From contig CAMPIG010000268.1 in the NCBI GenBank assembly GCA_946886255.1, forward strand, positions 1 through 6,754: a DNA stretch of 6,754 bases. Direction: 5' to 3'. The notes under the pieces are model-generated. The model was not told the DNA's origin. It did no database searches and worked only from the letters and a program-made list of their open reading frames with translations. The stretch is from an uncultured Cellvibrio sp. GTDB taxonomy: Bacteria > Pseudomonadota > Gammaproteobacteria > Pseudomonadales > Cellvibrionaceae. Below are positions 1 through 6,581 of the stretch, piece by piece. The position numbers were made by a program, and so were the translations under genes. Each line of letters opens with the position of its first letter. Positions within the stretch are counted from its first letter, which is position 1.

Positions 1-184
1 GTTCAGCTGGTTTGATTACCGCAGTCGCGGTTTCGAAGATAACCCGCGCCGTGGACTGCGCATTGATTTGATCCTGGCTTCACATAACCTTCAGGAGCGC
101 TGTATGGAAGCTGGCATTGATTATGAAATCCGCAGTATGGAGCGGCCCTCTGATCACTGTCCGATTTGGGCGAGTTTTCAATAA
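1..184 (+). CDS. xthA: Exodeoxyribonuclease III, C-terminal fragment (5' end outside window)
   Basis: The reading frame enters at base 2 and runs 60 codons to a TAA at 182-184. Exonuclease III is a cytoplasmic Mg-dependent enzyme of base-excision repair: it cuts abasic sites and removes nucleotides 3'-5' from duplex DNA. The fragment carries the family's C-terminal signatures in order: [11 protein letters not shown] near the edge, the [10 protein letters not shown] block whose Asp (65-67) corresponds to E. coli Asp229, and [13 protein letters not shown], whose Asp-His pair (152-157) corresponds to catalytic Asp258-His259. From memory it matches the E. coli protein almost residue for residue, apart from a small insertion before GLRID ([10 protein letters not shown] against DNRGLRID). 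About three quarters of the gene lies upstream of the window. It converges on the lipoprotein gene. Identification is firm; start and regulation cannot be seen. Confidence 0.95.
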   Translation, partial: FSWFDYRSRGFEDNPRRGLRIDLILASHNLQERCMEAGIDYEIRSMERPSDHCPIWASFQ

Positions 185-202
185 CTTTGCCGTCGTTTTT
201 AA

Positions 203-218
203 AAAGCTTTCAAGCTTT
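203..218 (-). terminator. Weak hairpin in the convergent gap, possible terminator
   Basis: A perfect 6-base stem (203-208 with 213-218) and 4-base loop lies 18 bases after the xthA stop. On the - strand the 3' arm runs into five U residues, giving some terminator character for transcripts from the lipoprotein gene. On the + strand no U-tract follows, so it would be a poor xthA terminator. The stem has only two G-C pairs, so this is a weak candidate. Confidence 0.25.
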
Positions 219-237
219 GCACAATACAAGTTTGGCG

Positions 238-327
238 TTAGGGCGTTTGTTTCGAAACCCTCAAGTCAGGGACGACTTGAGGGAGCTACAAGGATGTATT
301 CATGCGTTTTCGAAACAAACGCCCTAA
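238..327. repeat. Nested palindromic element, REP/MITE-like
   Basis: The outer arms are a perfect 20-base inverted repeat: TTAGGGCGTTTGTTTCGAAA at 238-257 and its reverse complement at 308-327. Inside sits a second perfect 10-base inverted repeat, CCCTCAAGTC (258-267) and GACTTGAGGG (274-283), with a 6-base loop (268-273). An unpaired stretch, 284-307, contains AGCTACAAGGATGTATTC. The inner stem abuts the left outer arm directly, so a transcript would fold as one long rod with an inner hairpin and a bulge. The arms end in TTAGGG/CCCTAA, compatible with a TA-flanked insertion, but no longer target duplication is visible. From memory, the inner sequence resembles a dispersed intergenic repeat of marine and soil gammaproteobacteria; this is unverified. 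The element sits between two convergent genes, 29 bases after the lipoprotein stop, a usual place for REP-type elements, where it may also impede read-through from either side. Confidence 0.8.
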
Positions 328-356
328 TGACAAACGGACTACGAAGCGCCTCAACG

Positions 357-3300
357 CTATTGATAAAACGAAATATCAAATAAATGTAATTCACTGTTGG
401 CTTTATCAACCGCACGCACAGCCAAATACAGTTTATGCCGACCAACACTTTCCGTCAGTTTTAACACATCCCTGCCATAGGTATCGATCGCCATTTCCGT
501 GCCCACACCGGCAGCGACAACGCGTCCGTCTGGCTGATCAATACGCAATTCATAGGCCCATTTGGTCGGATTTTTGGTAATCCAACGGCCGAGCTGGATG
601 GACTTAACGCTGCGCAAATCAAATTCACCCAAGGGGGCAACACGCCAGGCGTCACTGTCTGCACCGGTCGTCAGGGTGCTCAGCTGATAATAACTACCCA
701 ATTTAAAATCATCCGGCGCGGTGGCTTTGGTAAACAAATCCGGCAGCAGGAAACGCGGGACGATAAGGCGCAGGGTTTTATTCACAGTGACGGGGCCAAT
801 GACATCACCGCCCTTGTCGGTGTAGGCCACAGACAAGGTATATGCCTGACGGAACATCGCTCTTTCTTCACCACTCAAATCAGCGGTCCGGTTAAATATA
901 TCTTGCGTTATTTTGTGTTCGCGTAACGCCAGTTTGCCTGACAACGACAAGCTGTCTGCCCGAGCCGACTGCGCGTGAGACAGGACATAAGTTGCCAACG
1001 CCGTGCGATCTTCTTCATTCAAATGAGCAAATGACGGCATGGCCGTTTCACCCCAGGCGCCTGCGCCGCCATCAGCAATTTTTTTAACCAGGTACGCCAG
1101 CCCCTCGGGATCATCCTGATAACGTTTTGCCACAGAGGTAAATGACGGACCAACAGAGGGTGCATCAATCTGATGGCAAGCAGTACAGGAATTGGCTTCA
1201 ACCAAATCTTTGCCGACTACACTGGCGCTGGCAGTTTGATGTCCCGCTGTGGCAGCCTGCTCTTCCATACCACCGAAGTTAAGTTGCACCACAGCATTCC
1301 CGGTATCACCGTCTTTCGCCGTTATCTTGCCGTCCTCTGGATCGGTAATTTCTATTTGGTAACCAATGGAACGGGTGCCGGGCCAATAGAAGGACGTGTT
1401 GCCATCCAACTGGATACTGATATCAGCCGGCGCATTCCCCACGTCAAGCTGTGCCTCTGCGGTCGAGCTGCTGCCGTGAGAATCTGTTGCCGTTAATTTC
1501 ACCAGGTAACTGCCCGCATCAGTGAAATTCAGGGAAACAGTTTCACCATCACCTAGCGATTGGCGCGTCGCAGAATTGCCGACTATCTCTGATGTCCAGC
1601 TGAAGCTGAGTGTATCGCCATCCAGGTCCACACTTTCGGCCGCTGAGGCTGTTGTCGTTAGCGGTATCGCGCCTTGGGCGGTATCGAGCGTTATGACCGG
1701 GCTCGGTGGACGATTGCCGGGGCCGACATACTCAATGCGTGCCAGTCCGGAATCAGGATTTCCGGTAAACCAGGCCGTGCCGTATTCCAGTACATATAAA
1801 CTGCCATCCGGTGCGAAGCGTGCAGCAATCGGCAAGGTGTAGCTGATTTGCGGTGCAAAGGGTTCAATTTTTTCAATGCGCCCGACATCATCAAAGCTCA
1901 CTACCTTCACCCAACTGCGCATGAAGTCCAGGATAAATAATTTGTCATCGTAATACTCAGGATAACGATGTGTACCCGCTGGATAATCCCCGGAACGGTA
2001 CACATCGGCCACCAACGCCGTGCGGCCACCACTACCAACCTCAGGAAACGTTTCGGAGTTGGTGTAGGGATACCAGATCAATGCCGGTTGAGCGGGCGGC
2101 AATTGCTTAGCACCAGTGTTACGCGGAGAGTTATTGATCGGCGCCAAAGGATTAAACAGCCGTCCAGAGGATTTTTCCGTGGCAAAGTCATACTCAAGAA
2201 AGGGTTGGTTGTTGCCAATGATCAACGGCCAGCCAAAGTTTCCAGCTTCGGTTACGCGATTAATCTCATCATAAGCACGCGTGCCCTGCTTTTCTGAAGG
2301 CAAGCCTGCATCAGGCCCAACATCACCGAAATAAAGTGTTTCGGTATTTTTATCAAAGGCCAGGGTGAAAGGGTTACGTGCGCCCATGACATAAATTTCC
2401 GGACGGCCTTCTTTACTGTCGGCAAATAAATTGTCGGCGGGAATTTTATAGCTGCCGTCATCCTGGGGAATAATGCGCAAAATTTTGCCGCGCAAATCCT
2501 GGGTATTACCTGCACCGCGCAACGCATCAAAGTGTTTGCGGTCTTCGCGCATATCGATGGGCGCATAACCATTTTGTTCATGGGGGTTGGTGTTATCACC
2601 GGTCGAGAAAAATACTTCACCATGGTTACCAAAGGCAATATCACCGCCAGTATGACAACAGGTTTCATCAATCTGATATTCAAGCAGCAGTTGCTCTGAC
2701 GCCGCGTTAACCTGGTTATCCTGCCACTTGAAACGTGCCAGCCGCTGCCAGTAGCTACCGTCTTCTTTGCGCGCGTTATAGCCCACATAAATCCAGGAAG
2801 ATTGTGCAAAGTCCGGCGGAATGCCAACGCCGATCAAGCCCCACTCCATATAGCCGTGGTAAGCGACATCTATACTGCCGGCATCACGGGCCTCACCGGT
2901 TTTATAATCGACTAACTTGAAGGTACCGGGGCGCTCGGCAATCAAGGCGTCACCGTTAGCAAAAAAATCAAAACCCATCGGTTCGTTAAGATCTTGCACC
3001 AGCGTTTTCTTGATAAAGCGATTGTGTTCCGGACGTGCGCGACTGTAGTCAAGTTTGGGCTTTCCACCCACGGCATATTTCAAACCACCGAGCAGATGCT
3101 CAAGAAAACGTGCATTGGAAAAGACTTCGGCGGTATGTCCCATACCGGTATAAAACGATCGACCACCATCGTAATCGTGATACCAGGCAATGGGGTGATA
3201 CTCGCCGTGCAAGCCACCGATGTACGTGCTTTCATCCAACATCAGCAAATCTTTTTTCAAAGGATAGAGGTCGCGATAATCGTACCACTCATCAATCATG

Positions 3301-3878
3301 CTGAAGGTTTCTGGTAATGTTTCTGTGGCGGGATGCTGATGGGCGGTTACATTCAATTGCGCGCGTTGAACATTGCTTGGATTACCTGGATGGCTTTTGA
3401 ATACACCGCCAACGAGATTGCGATACCAGTGCCAATCTCCTTCCCATTCGGTATCTGCCGCCGCGTGAATACCGACAAAACCGCCGCCTGCCTGTATAAA
3501 ACGCTCCATCGCCATTTCCTGGTCTTCATTCAACACATCCAGCGTGGTGTTCAGAAAAACCAGGGCGTTGTACGTGGATAATTCCGCATCGTTAAACAGA
3601 CTGGAATCTTCTGTCGCTACCACGGTAAAACCATGATCTGTTCCCAGCTTTTCCAGAGCCGCAATACCCGCTGGAATGGAGTCGTGGCGCCACCCACTGG
3701 TTTTGGAGAACACCAGTACCCGTGCGCCTTTAATATCCTGCGTAAAGGCTGCGTCTTTGGTTTTGGTATCAGTTGCGGCTTGCTGGTCTGTATCAGACTT
3801 GCCACAGGAAACCAAAAACGAACACGCTATAACACTGGTGACGAGAAAAGCCGTGACTTTTTTTGCGAGGCTATGCAT
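357..3878 (-). CDS. Multidomain lipoprotein: ThuA, PQQ-type sugar dehydrogenase, PKD-like, cytochrome c, CBM6-like
   Basis: The protein has 1173 residues. A lipoprotein signal with lipobox LVSC gives lipidated Cys25; the next residue is Gly, so outer-membrane sorting is expected. Domains in order: ThuA-like (about 52-270; GGGFVGIHAAAD at 131-142); glucose/sorbosone-dehydrogenase beta-propeller (about 290-718), with CCHTGG at 407-412, STGDNTNP at 425-432, LRGKILRI at 462-469 and GARNPFTLAF at 499-508; PKD-like beta-sandwiches (about 722-870; DLDGDTLSFSW at 751-761); class I cytochrome c (about 887-970) with CTACH at 898-902 and probable axial Met947; a beta-rich linker with SVAYTDKGG at 1016-1024; and a CBM6-like end (about 1060-1173) closing in LFDISFYQ. 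His409 aligns with the catalytic base His144 of soluble PQQ glucose dehydrogenase, by recall. I infer periplasmic or surface oxidation of a sugar or glycan end, with electrons passed to the built-in haem. Substrate is unknown; the ThuA role in such fusions is unproven. The ATG has an AGGTG site 5 bases upstream. The frame is intact. Confidence 0.88.
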   Translation of the reverse strand: MHSLAKKVTAFLVTSVIACSFLVSCGKSDTDQQAATDTKTKDAAFTQDIKGARVLVFSKTSGWRHDSIPAGIAALEKLGTDHGFTVVATEDSSLFNDAELSTYNALVFLNTTLDVLNEDQEMAMERFIQAGGGFVGIHAAADTEWEGDWHWYRNLVGGVFKSHPGNPSNVQRAQLNVTAHQHPATETLPETFSMIDEWYDYRDLYPLKKDLLMLDESTYIGGLHGEYHPIAWYHDYDGGRSFYTGMGHTAEVFSNARFLEHLLGGLKYAVGGKPKLDYSRARPEHNRFIKKTLVQDLNEPMGFDFFANGDALIAERPGTFKLVDYKTGEARDAGSIDVAYHGYMEWGLIGVGIPPDFAQSSWIYVGYNARKEDGSYWQRLARFKWQDNQVNAASEQLLLEYQIDETCCHTGGDIAFGNHGEVFFSTGDNTNPHEQNGYAPIDMREDRKHFDALRGAGNTQDLRGKILRIIPQDDGSYKIPADNLFADSKEGRPEIYVMGARNPFTLAFDKNTETLYFGDVGPDAGLPSEKQGTRAYDEINRVTEAGNFGWPLIIGNNQPFLEYDFATEKSSGRLFNPLAPINNSPRNTGAKQLPPAQPALIWYPYTNSETFPEVGSGGRTALVADVYRSGDYPAGTHRYPEYYDDKLFILDFMRSWVKVVSFDDVGRIEKIEPFAPQISYTLPIAARFAPDGSLYVLEYGTAWFTGNPDSGLARIEYVGPGNRPPSPVITLDTAQGAIPLTTTASAAESVDLDGDTLSFSWTSEIVGNSATRQSLGDGETVSLNFTDAGSYLVKLTATDSHGSSSTAEAQLDVGNAPADISIQLDGNTSFYWPGTRSIGYQIEITDPEDGKITAKDGDTGNAVVQLNFGGMEEQAATAGHQTASASVVGKDLVEANSCTACHQIDAPSVGPSFTSVAKRYQDDPEGLAYLVKKIADGGAGAWGETAMPSFAHLNEEDRTALATYVLSHAQSARADSLSLSGKLALREHKITQDIFNRTADLSGEERAMFRQAYTLSVAYTDKGGDVIGPVTVNKTLRLIVPRFLLPDLFTKATAPDDFKLGSYYQLSTLTTGADSDAWRVAPLGEFDLRSVKSIQLGRWITKNPTKWAYELRIDQPDGRVVAAGVGTEMAIDTYGRDVLKLTESVGRHKLYLAVRAVDKANSELHLFDISFYQ

Positions 3879-3883
3879 GGGGG

Positions 3884-3888
3884 CACCT
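3884..3888 (-). promoter_or_regulatory. Ribosome binding site of the lipoprotein gene
   Basis: AGGTG on the - strand lies 5 bases before the ATG at 3876-3878, separated by five C residues. It supports this start, which also gives a complete lipoprotein signal peptide (charged Lys6-Lys7, hydrophobic core, lipobox). Confidence 0.6.
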
Positions 3889-4150
3889 ATATCATGATCA
3901 TGGGAGTACTGTTAATGAAGTACCAGTCATGGGGTTGTGTTTTATGCTTCTTATAAATTTATTGCTGAATACCAACATCACCGCATTGCCTGCGACCGGC
4001 AGGACTCACCGTCACAGGTTTTTATTACGTAAAAAAGAACAAAGCAATGCCAGGATGTGGGCCGGAGTGTAGCAGCGGCCCTGAGCGAGCGCATCCCGAT
4101 TTACATTTGTAAACAAAGACAATAAGGCAGGAAAAATCAACTATTGATCA

Positions 4151-4182
4151 AAGAAAACGCAAACCGGCATTGACGATGCCGG
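4151..4182 (-). terminator. Rho-independent terminator of the kinase gene
   Basis: On the - strand, CCGGCAT (4182-4176), a five-base loop (CGTCA) and ATGCCGG (4170-4164) form a perfect 7-base stem with five G-C pairs. It is followed directly by the U-rich tail TTTGCGTTTTCTT. It begins about 80 bases after the kinase stop. The tail is interrupted by GCG, so efficiency may be moderate, but position and orientation fit. It implies that the lipoprotein gene has its own promoter. Confidence 0.7.
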
Positions 4183-4261
4183 CAACAAAAAGTGATTTTC
4201 ACAGGTGAATTTAGGCACAAGGGTCAGCAGAAGAGATGGCACAACAGTTTCAATAGCCCCA

Positions 4262-6499
4262 TTAAGCTCGCGGAGGTTCAGCGCCCTCGCCTAACCAGCG
4301 TCGTAAACGAGTTTCCAGATCATCGTAACGAATCGGCTTAACAATATGATCATCCATACCCGCTGCCAGGCAATTATTTTGATCCTGTTCATTAACAGAA
4401 GCCACGACGGCAAGGATCGGTAAATGACGACTACTATTATGGGCTTTTTCCGTCGCACGGATCTTCTGAGCGGCAAGCAGGCTGTCTTGCTCTTGCATAT
4501 CGTAGTCCATTAATACCAGGTCAAATTTTTCTTTTTCCAATACCTCGACCGCCTCTGATCCGGTAGTCACCAGCTGCACATAACAGCCGAGTTTTTTTAA
4601 CATGGCGGATATCACCATTTGATCCACGCGATGATCATCCACCAGCAGGATTTTTTTAGCGGCCGGCGCCGCTGGCGTGCTCTCTTTATTTCCTTTATTG
4701 CCACCGGATAAGTTCGGAGCCTCTTCCGGCATATCCAGAAGTTTATGAACGACCACCTCATACAGGCGACGGCGCATAATCGGCTTTTCAATACAGGATA
4801 CTTGCGGGTAACTTGTCAGATGAGTTTTAACATCCGTGGTATCGCTTTGCAGAATACTCATTGCCAGAATCTGTTTAACGTTCGCAAATAGTGGATTTGC
4901 CGCAACATCTCTGGATAACACCAGTGCATTCAAATTATTCAGCCGGCTATAAAGTAATAACAGATCAACCGGTTTGGTTTTAACCAGGGTATTGAGTTTT
5001 TCCAACGCCTGGTCGTAACCACTCACCGTGGTCACTGTCATGCCCCACGTCGTTAATTCGTCGACCAATGCTATGGCTGTACTTTCCGGCAAATCCACTA
5101 AAAGAGCATGTTTGCCGCGCAATTTTTGTTCAGAACCAAAACGTTTGTCTTCGTGGGAAACGACTTCCAGTTTTACATTGATAAAGATGCGCTTGCCCCG
5201 TTCACGGTTCGCCATGACATGGACGCTGCCACCCATACAGGCAGCCAATCCCTTGCAGATGGATATCCCGATGCCGGTATGTTGATCATCGTTTTCGGAC
5301 AATGCGCTTCGCTCGGCATCCGTTCGCGAGGTACTTTTTTCGCTGTCACTGATGATAATTTGCAATTCGCCCACATCATCCTGATCAGTATCCTGATTAA
5401 ATCGGGCTTCAATAAATACGTGATCAATCGCCGCCGTTTTAAGTGCATGGTTTAATAATGTGCTGAAGATCTGCCCCAGACGAACCGCATCACCCTTCAC
5501 TCGCAACGGCATTTGCGGATCAAACAGGTAATAGAGTTCTACACCTTGTTGATGCGCATCCAGCGAAAAATCTTCCACCAGTTTTTCCAGGGTGCGACGC
5601 AAATCGAAGATACTCTCTTCCAAACGCAGGTTCTTGGTGGTGATCTTGGAAAAGTCCACCACGTTGTTCACCAGATCCAACTGACGCTCACCGGCTTTAC
5701 TGGCCATAATGAGCAGTTCACGTTGCTTTTCCGATAACTGATCGCTCTCAATCAACGTCAAGGTGCCCAGAATGTCACCTAAGGATGAACGAAATTCGTG
5801 ACCAAGGTTAACCAAAAATTCATTCTTTAATTCAATCGCTGCCTTGGAACTGCGTTGCTCATGCTCCAGTCCTTTAGCGCGTTCACGCAAGGCATAGTTG
5901 GCTTCAAGCCTTTCCCAATAGGAAAAAGACGTTACCTTGGCCTGATGGCTGAGCATGATAAAAAATACCAGCATGATAGAGCCGTAAAGATAGCCATCAA
6001 CATCACCGAGCAGGATCGCGGTAATAGCTGCCGGCACCTGGCCAATAAATAAATAGATCGTCAAAAAATGGCGATAGGGTGCAAACACATTGGAGACGCT
6101 GGAATAAAACACCACTGAATATAACCACATCACCAGGGTTTCATCGCGCATGCCCTGCACCCAGGTCAGACTCACCAGGATAATGCTCCACCAGGCGGCA
6201 CCGAGACAGGAAGCAATAAAATATTGGTTGCGCCAGCGCGTCGGCGCGCGGGCGTAGAGAATCTCAAAACGAAACAGGTAATAACTGCGCAGCAGCGTGA
6301 CCACCAGTAAACCGGTCACCAGCACTACCGCCAGGTTGTGCTCCCGATCAATAAAGTCACCAAAAGCCAGGCACAATACAAACACCAGAAAATTCAGCAC
6401 CAGGCCGCGCCGGCTGTACTTGGCTACCCGGGCGTCCGTGTCGCGCATAATCTGCCGATCTTTCTGGACTTTGGAGATGGGAACAAAAAAATGAAACAT
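4262..6499 (-). CDS. Membrane hybrid histidine kinase with two receiver domains, degenerate ATP-binding site
   Basis: The protein is 745 residues from the ATG at 6497-6499; residues here count from it. Six hydrophobic segments (about 32-50, 56-76, 93-114, 122-140, 145-165, 170-189) have short loops and no large periplasmic domain, so sensing is probably within the membrane. A charged helix (193-226) leads to HisKA, with the phosphoacceptor motif LGHEFRSSLG and His234. The ATPase domain (331-444) keeps the G2 box HTGIGISICKGLAACMGG but has Thr347 and His351 where the N-box asparagines belong, and DSEKS (Asp385) instead of DTGxG. Receiver 1 (462-586) has Tyr517 at the phospho-Asp position, so it is a pseudo-receiver; Lys572 remains. 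A low-complexity linker (591-615) leads to receiver 2 (616-737), intact at Asp621-Asp622, Asp665 and Lys721, but with Val699 at the switch Thr/Ser. There is no Hpt domain, so any relay needs a separate one. The signal is unknown. A longer form from the TTG at 6554-6556 adds 19 residues, but its AGGA abuts the codon. Hybrid-kinase class is certain; activity is doubtful. Confidence 0.9.
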   Translation of the reverse strand: MFHFFVPISKVQKDRQIMRDTDARVAKYSRRGLVLNFLVFVLCLAFGDFIDREHNLAVVLVTGLLVVTLLRSYYLFRFEILYARAPTRWRNQYFIASCLGAAWWSIILVSLTWVQGMRDETLVMWLYSVVFYSSVSNVFAPYRHFLTIYLFIGQVPAAITAILLGDVDGYLYGSIMLVFFIMLSHQAKVTSFSYWERLEANYALRERAKGLEHEQRSSKAAIELKNEFLVNLGHEFRSSLGDILGTLTLIESDQLSEKQRELLIMASKAGERQLDLVNNVVDFSKITTKNLRLEESIFDLRRTLEKLVEDFSLDAHQQGVELYYLFDPQMPLRVKGDAVRLGQIFSTLLNHALKTAAIDHVFIEARFNQDTDQDDVGELQIIISDSEKSTSRTDAERSALSENDDQHTGIGISICKGLAACMGGSVHVMANRERGKRIFINVKLEVVSHEDKRFGSEQKLRGKHALLVDLPESTAIALVDELTTWGMTVTTVSGYDQALEKLNTLVKTKPVDLLLLYSRLNNLNALVLSRDVAANPLFANVKQILAMSILQSDTTDVKTHLTSYPQVSCIEKPIMRRRLYEVVVHKLLDMPEEAPNLSGGNKGNKESTPAAPAAKKILLVDDHRVDQMVISAMLKKLGCYVQLVTTGSEAVEVLEKEKFDLVLMDYDMQEQDSLLAAQKIRATEKAHNSSRHLPILAVVASVNEQDQNNCLAAGMDDHIVKPIRYDDLETRLRRWLGEGAEPPRA

Positions 6500-6509
6500 G
6501 TGTTTGAGG

Positions 6510-6514
6510 CCCCT
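6510..6514 (-). promoter_or_regulatory. Ribosome binding site that favours the ATG start of the kinase
   Basis: AGGGG on the - strand lies 10 bases before the ATG at 6497-6499. The competing TTG at 6554-6556 has AGGA touching the start codon with no spacer, a geometry that normally does not initiate. This site therefore favours the 745-residue form. The spacer is slightly long, so the choice is probable rather than certain. Confidence 0.5.
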
Positions 6515-6520
6515 ATCTAT

Positions 6521-6553
6521 GTTGGTGCGAAGTTGGCGCAAGGTTGGCGGCAG
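6521..6553 (-). repeat. Three tandem 11-base direct repeats upstream of the kinase start
   Basis: On the - strand the units are CTGCCGCCAAC (6553-6543), CTTGCGCCAAC (6542-6532) and TTCGCACCAAC (6531-6521). All share xTxxCxCCAAC. Neighbouring copies differ at two or three positions. The 11-base period is about one helical turn, so the CCAAC blocks face the same side of the DNA, as binding sites for a cooperatively binding regulator often do. The array lies 22 bases before the preferred ATG. If the TTG start is used instead, the array is coding and the similarity may be chance. Confidence 0.5.
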
Positions 6554-6581
6554 CAATCCTGTCGCATGTGGTGATGCACTA

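Larger units (their letters stand above)
3879..4261. other. 383-base intergenic region between the kinase and lipoprotein genes
   Basis: No convincing gene was found. The part near the kinase stop carries its terminator (4151-4182). The rest should hold the lipoprotein promoter. Symmetric sites seen: CATGATCATG (3893-3902), a perfect 10-base palindrome just before the ribosome site; GTACT/AGTAC arms at 3906-3910 and 3919-3923; ATAAATTTAT (3953-3962); and a 16-base near-palindrome around TTACGTAA (4021-4036, one mismatched pair). The stretches 3945-3965 and 4020-4040 are A/T-rich, but no -35/-10 pair is good enough to call. Best weak candidate on the - strand: TTGCTT, 17 bases, TAAAAA near 4020-4048, matching consensus at only about 7 of 12 positions. 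Confidence 0.5.

Noticed and set aside
117..448. Short open frames across the xthA end and palindrome on both strands (117-383, 302-580 on +, 266-448 on -)
   Set aside because: They run through the real xthA frame, the lipoprotein end and the palindrome. The shared RAFVSK peptide in two of them, on opposite strands, is a by-product of the inverted repeat.
2252..2827. 191-codon open frame on the - strand inside the lipoprotein gene
   Set aside because: It lies wholly within the dehydrogenase domain in another frame. Its peptide is rich in Arg, Lys, Pro and Cys without domain character, so it is a shadow frame.
3633..4072. Overlapping + strand frames at the 5' end of the lipoprotein gene and its upstream gap
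   Set aside because: They overlap the signal peptide and ThuA coding on the other strand, show no ribosome site or recognisable domain, and fall mostly on the anti-sense of a clear gene.
4100..4113. TTTAC-ATTT-GTAAA hairpin in the intergenic region
   Set aside because: The stem has five pairs with only one G-C and no associated U-tract. It is too weak to call.
4192..4208. GTGATTTTCACAGGTGA, looking like a CRP-type operator
   Set aside because: The half-sites are spaced 3 and 2 bases instead of 6, and the site lies downstream of the kinase stop and before its terminator, not at a promoter.
5028..5455. Shadow frames inside the kinase gene (5028-5285 and 5108-5455 on +, 5173-5448 on -)
   Set aside because: The kinase frame is continuous and carries recognisable motifs on both sides. 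These frames show no domain.
6563..6576. GCAT/ATGC mini-hairpin between the DUF2788 and kinase genes as a possible terminator
   Set aside because: The stem has only about four pairs and no U-tract, so it does not separate the two genes.
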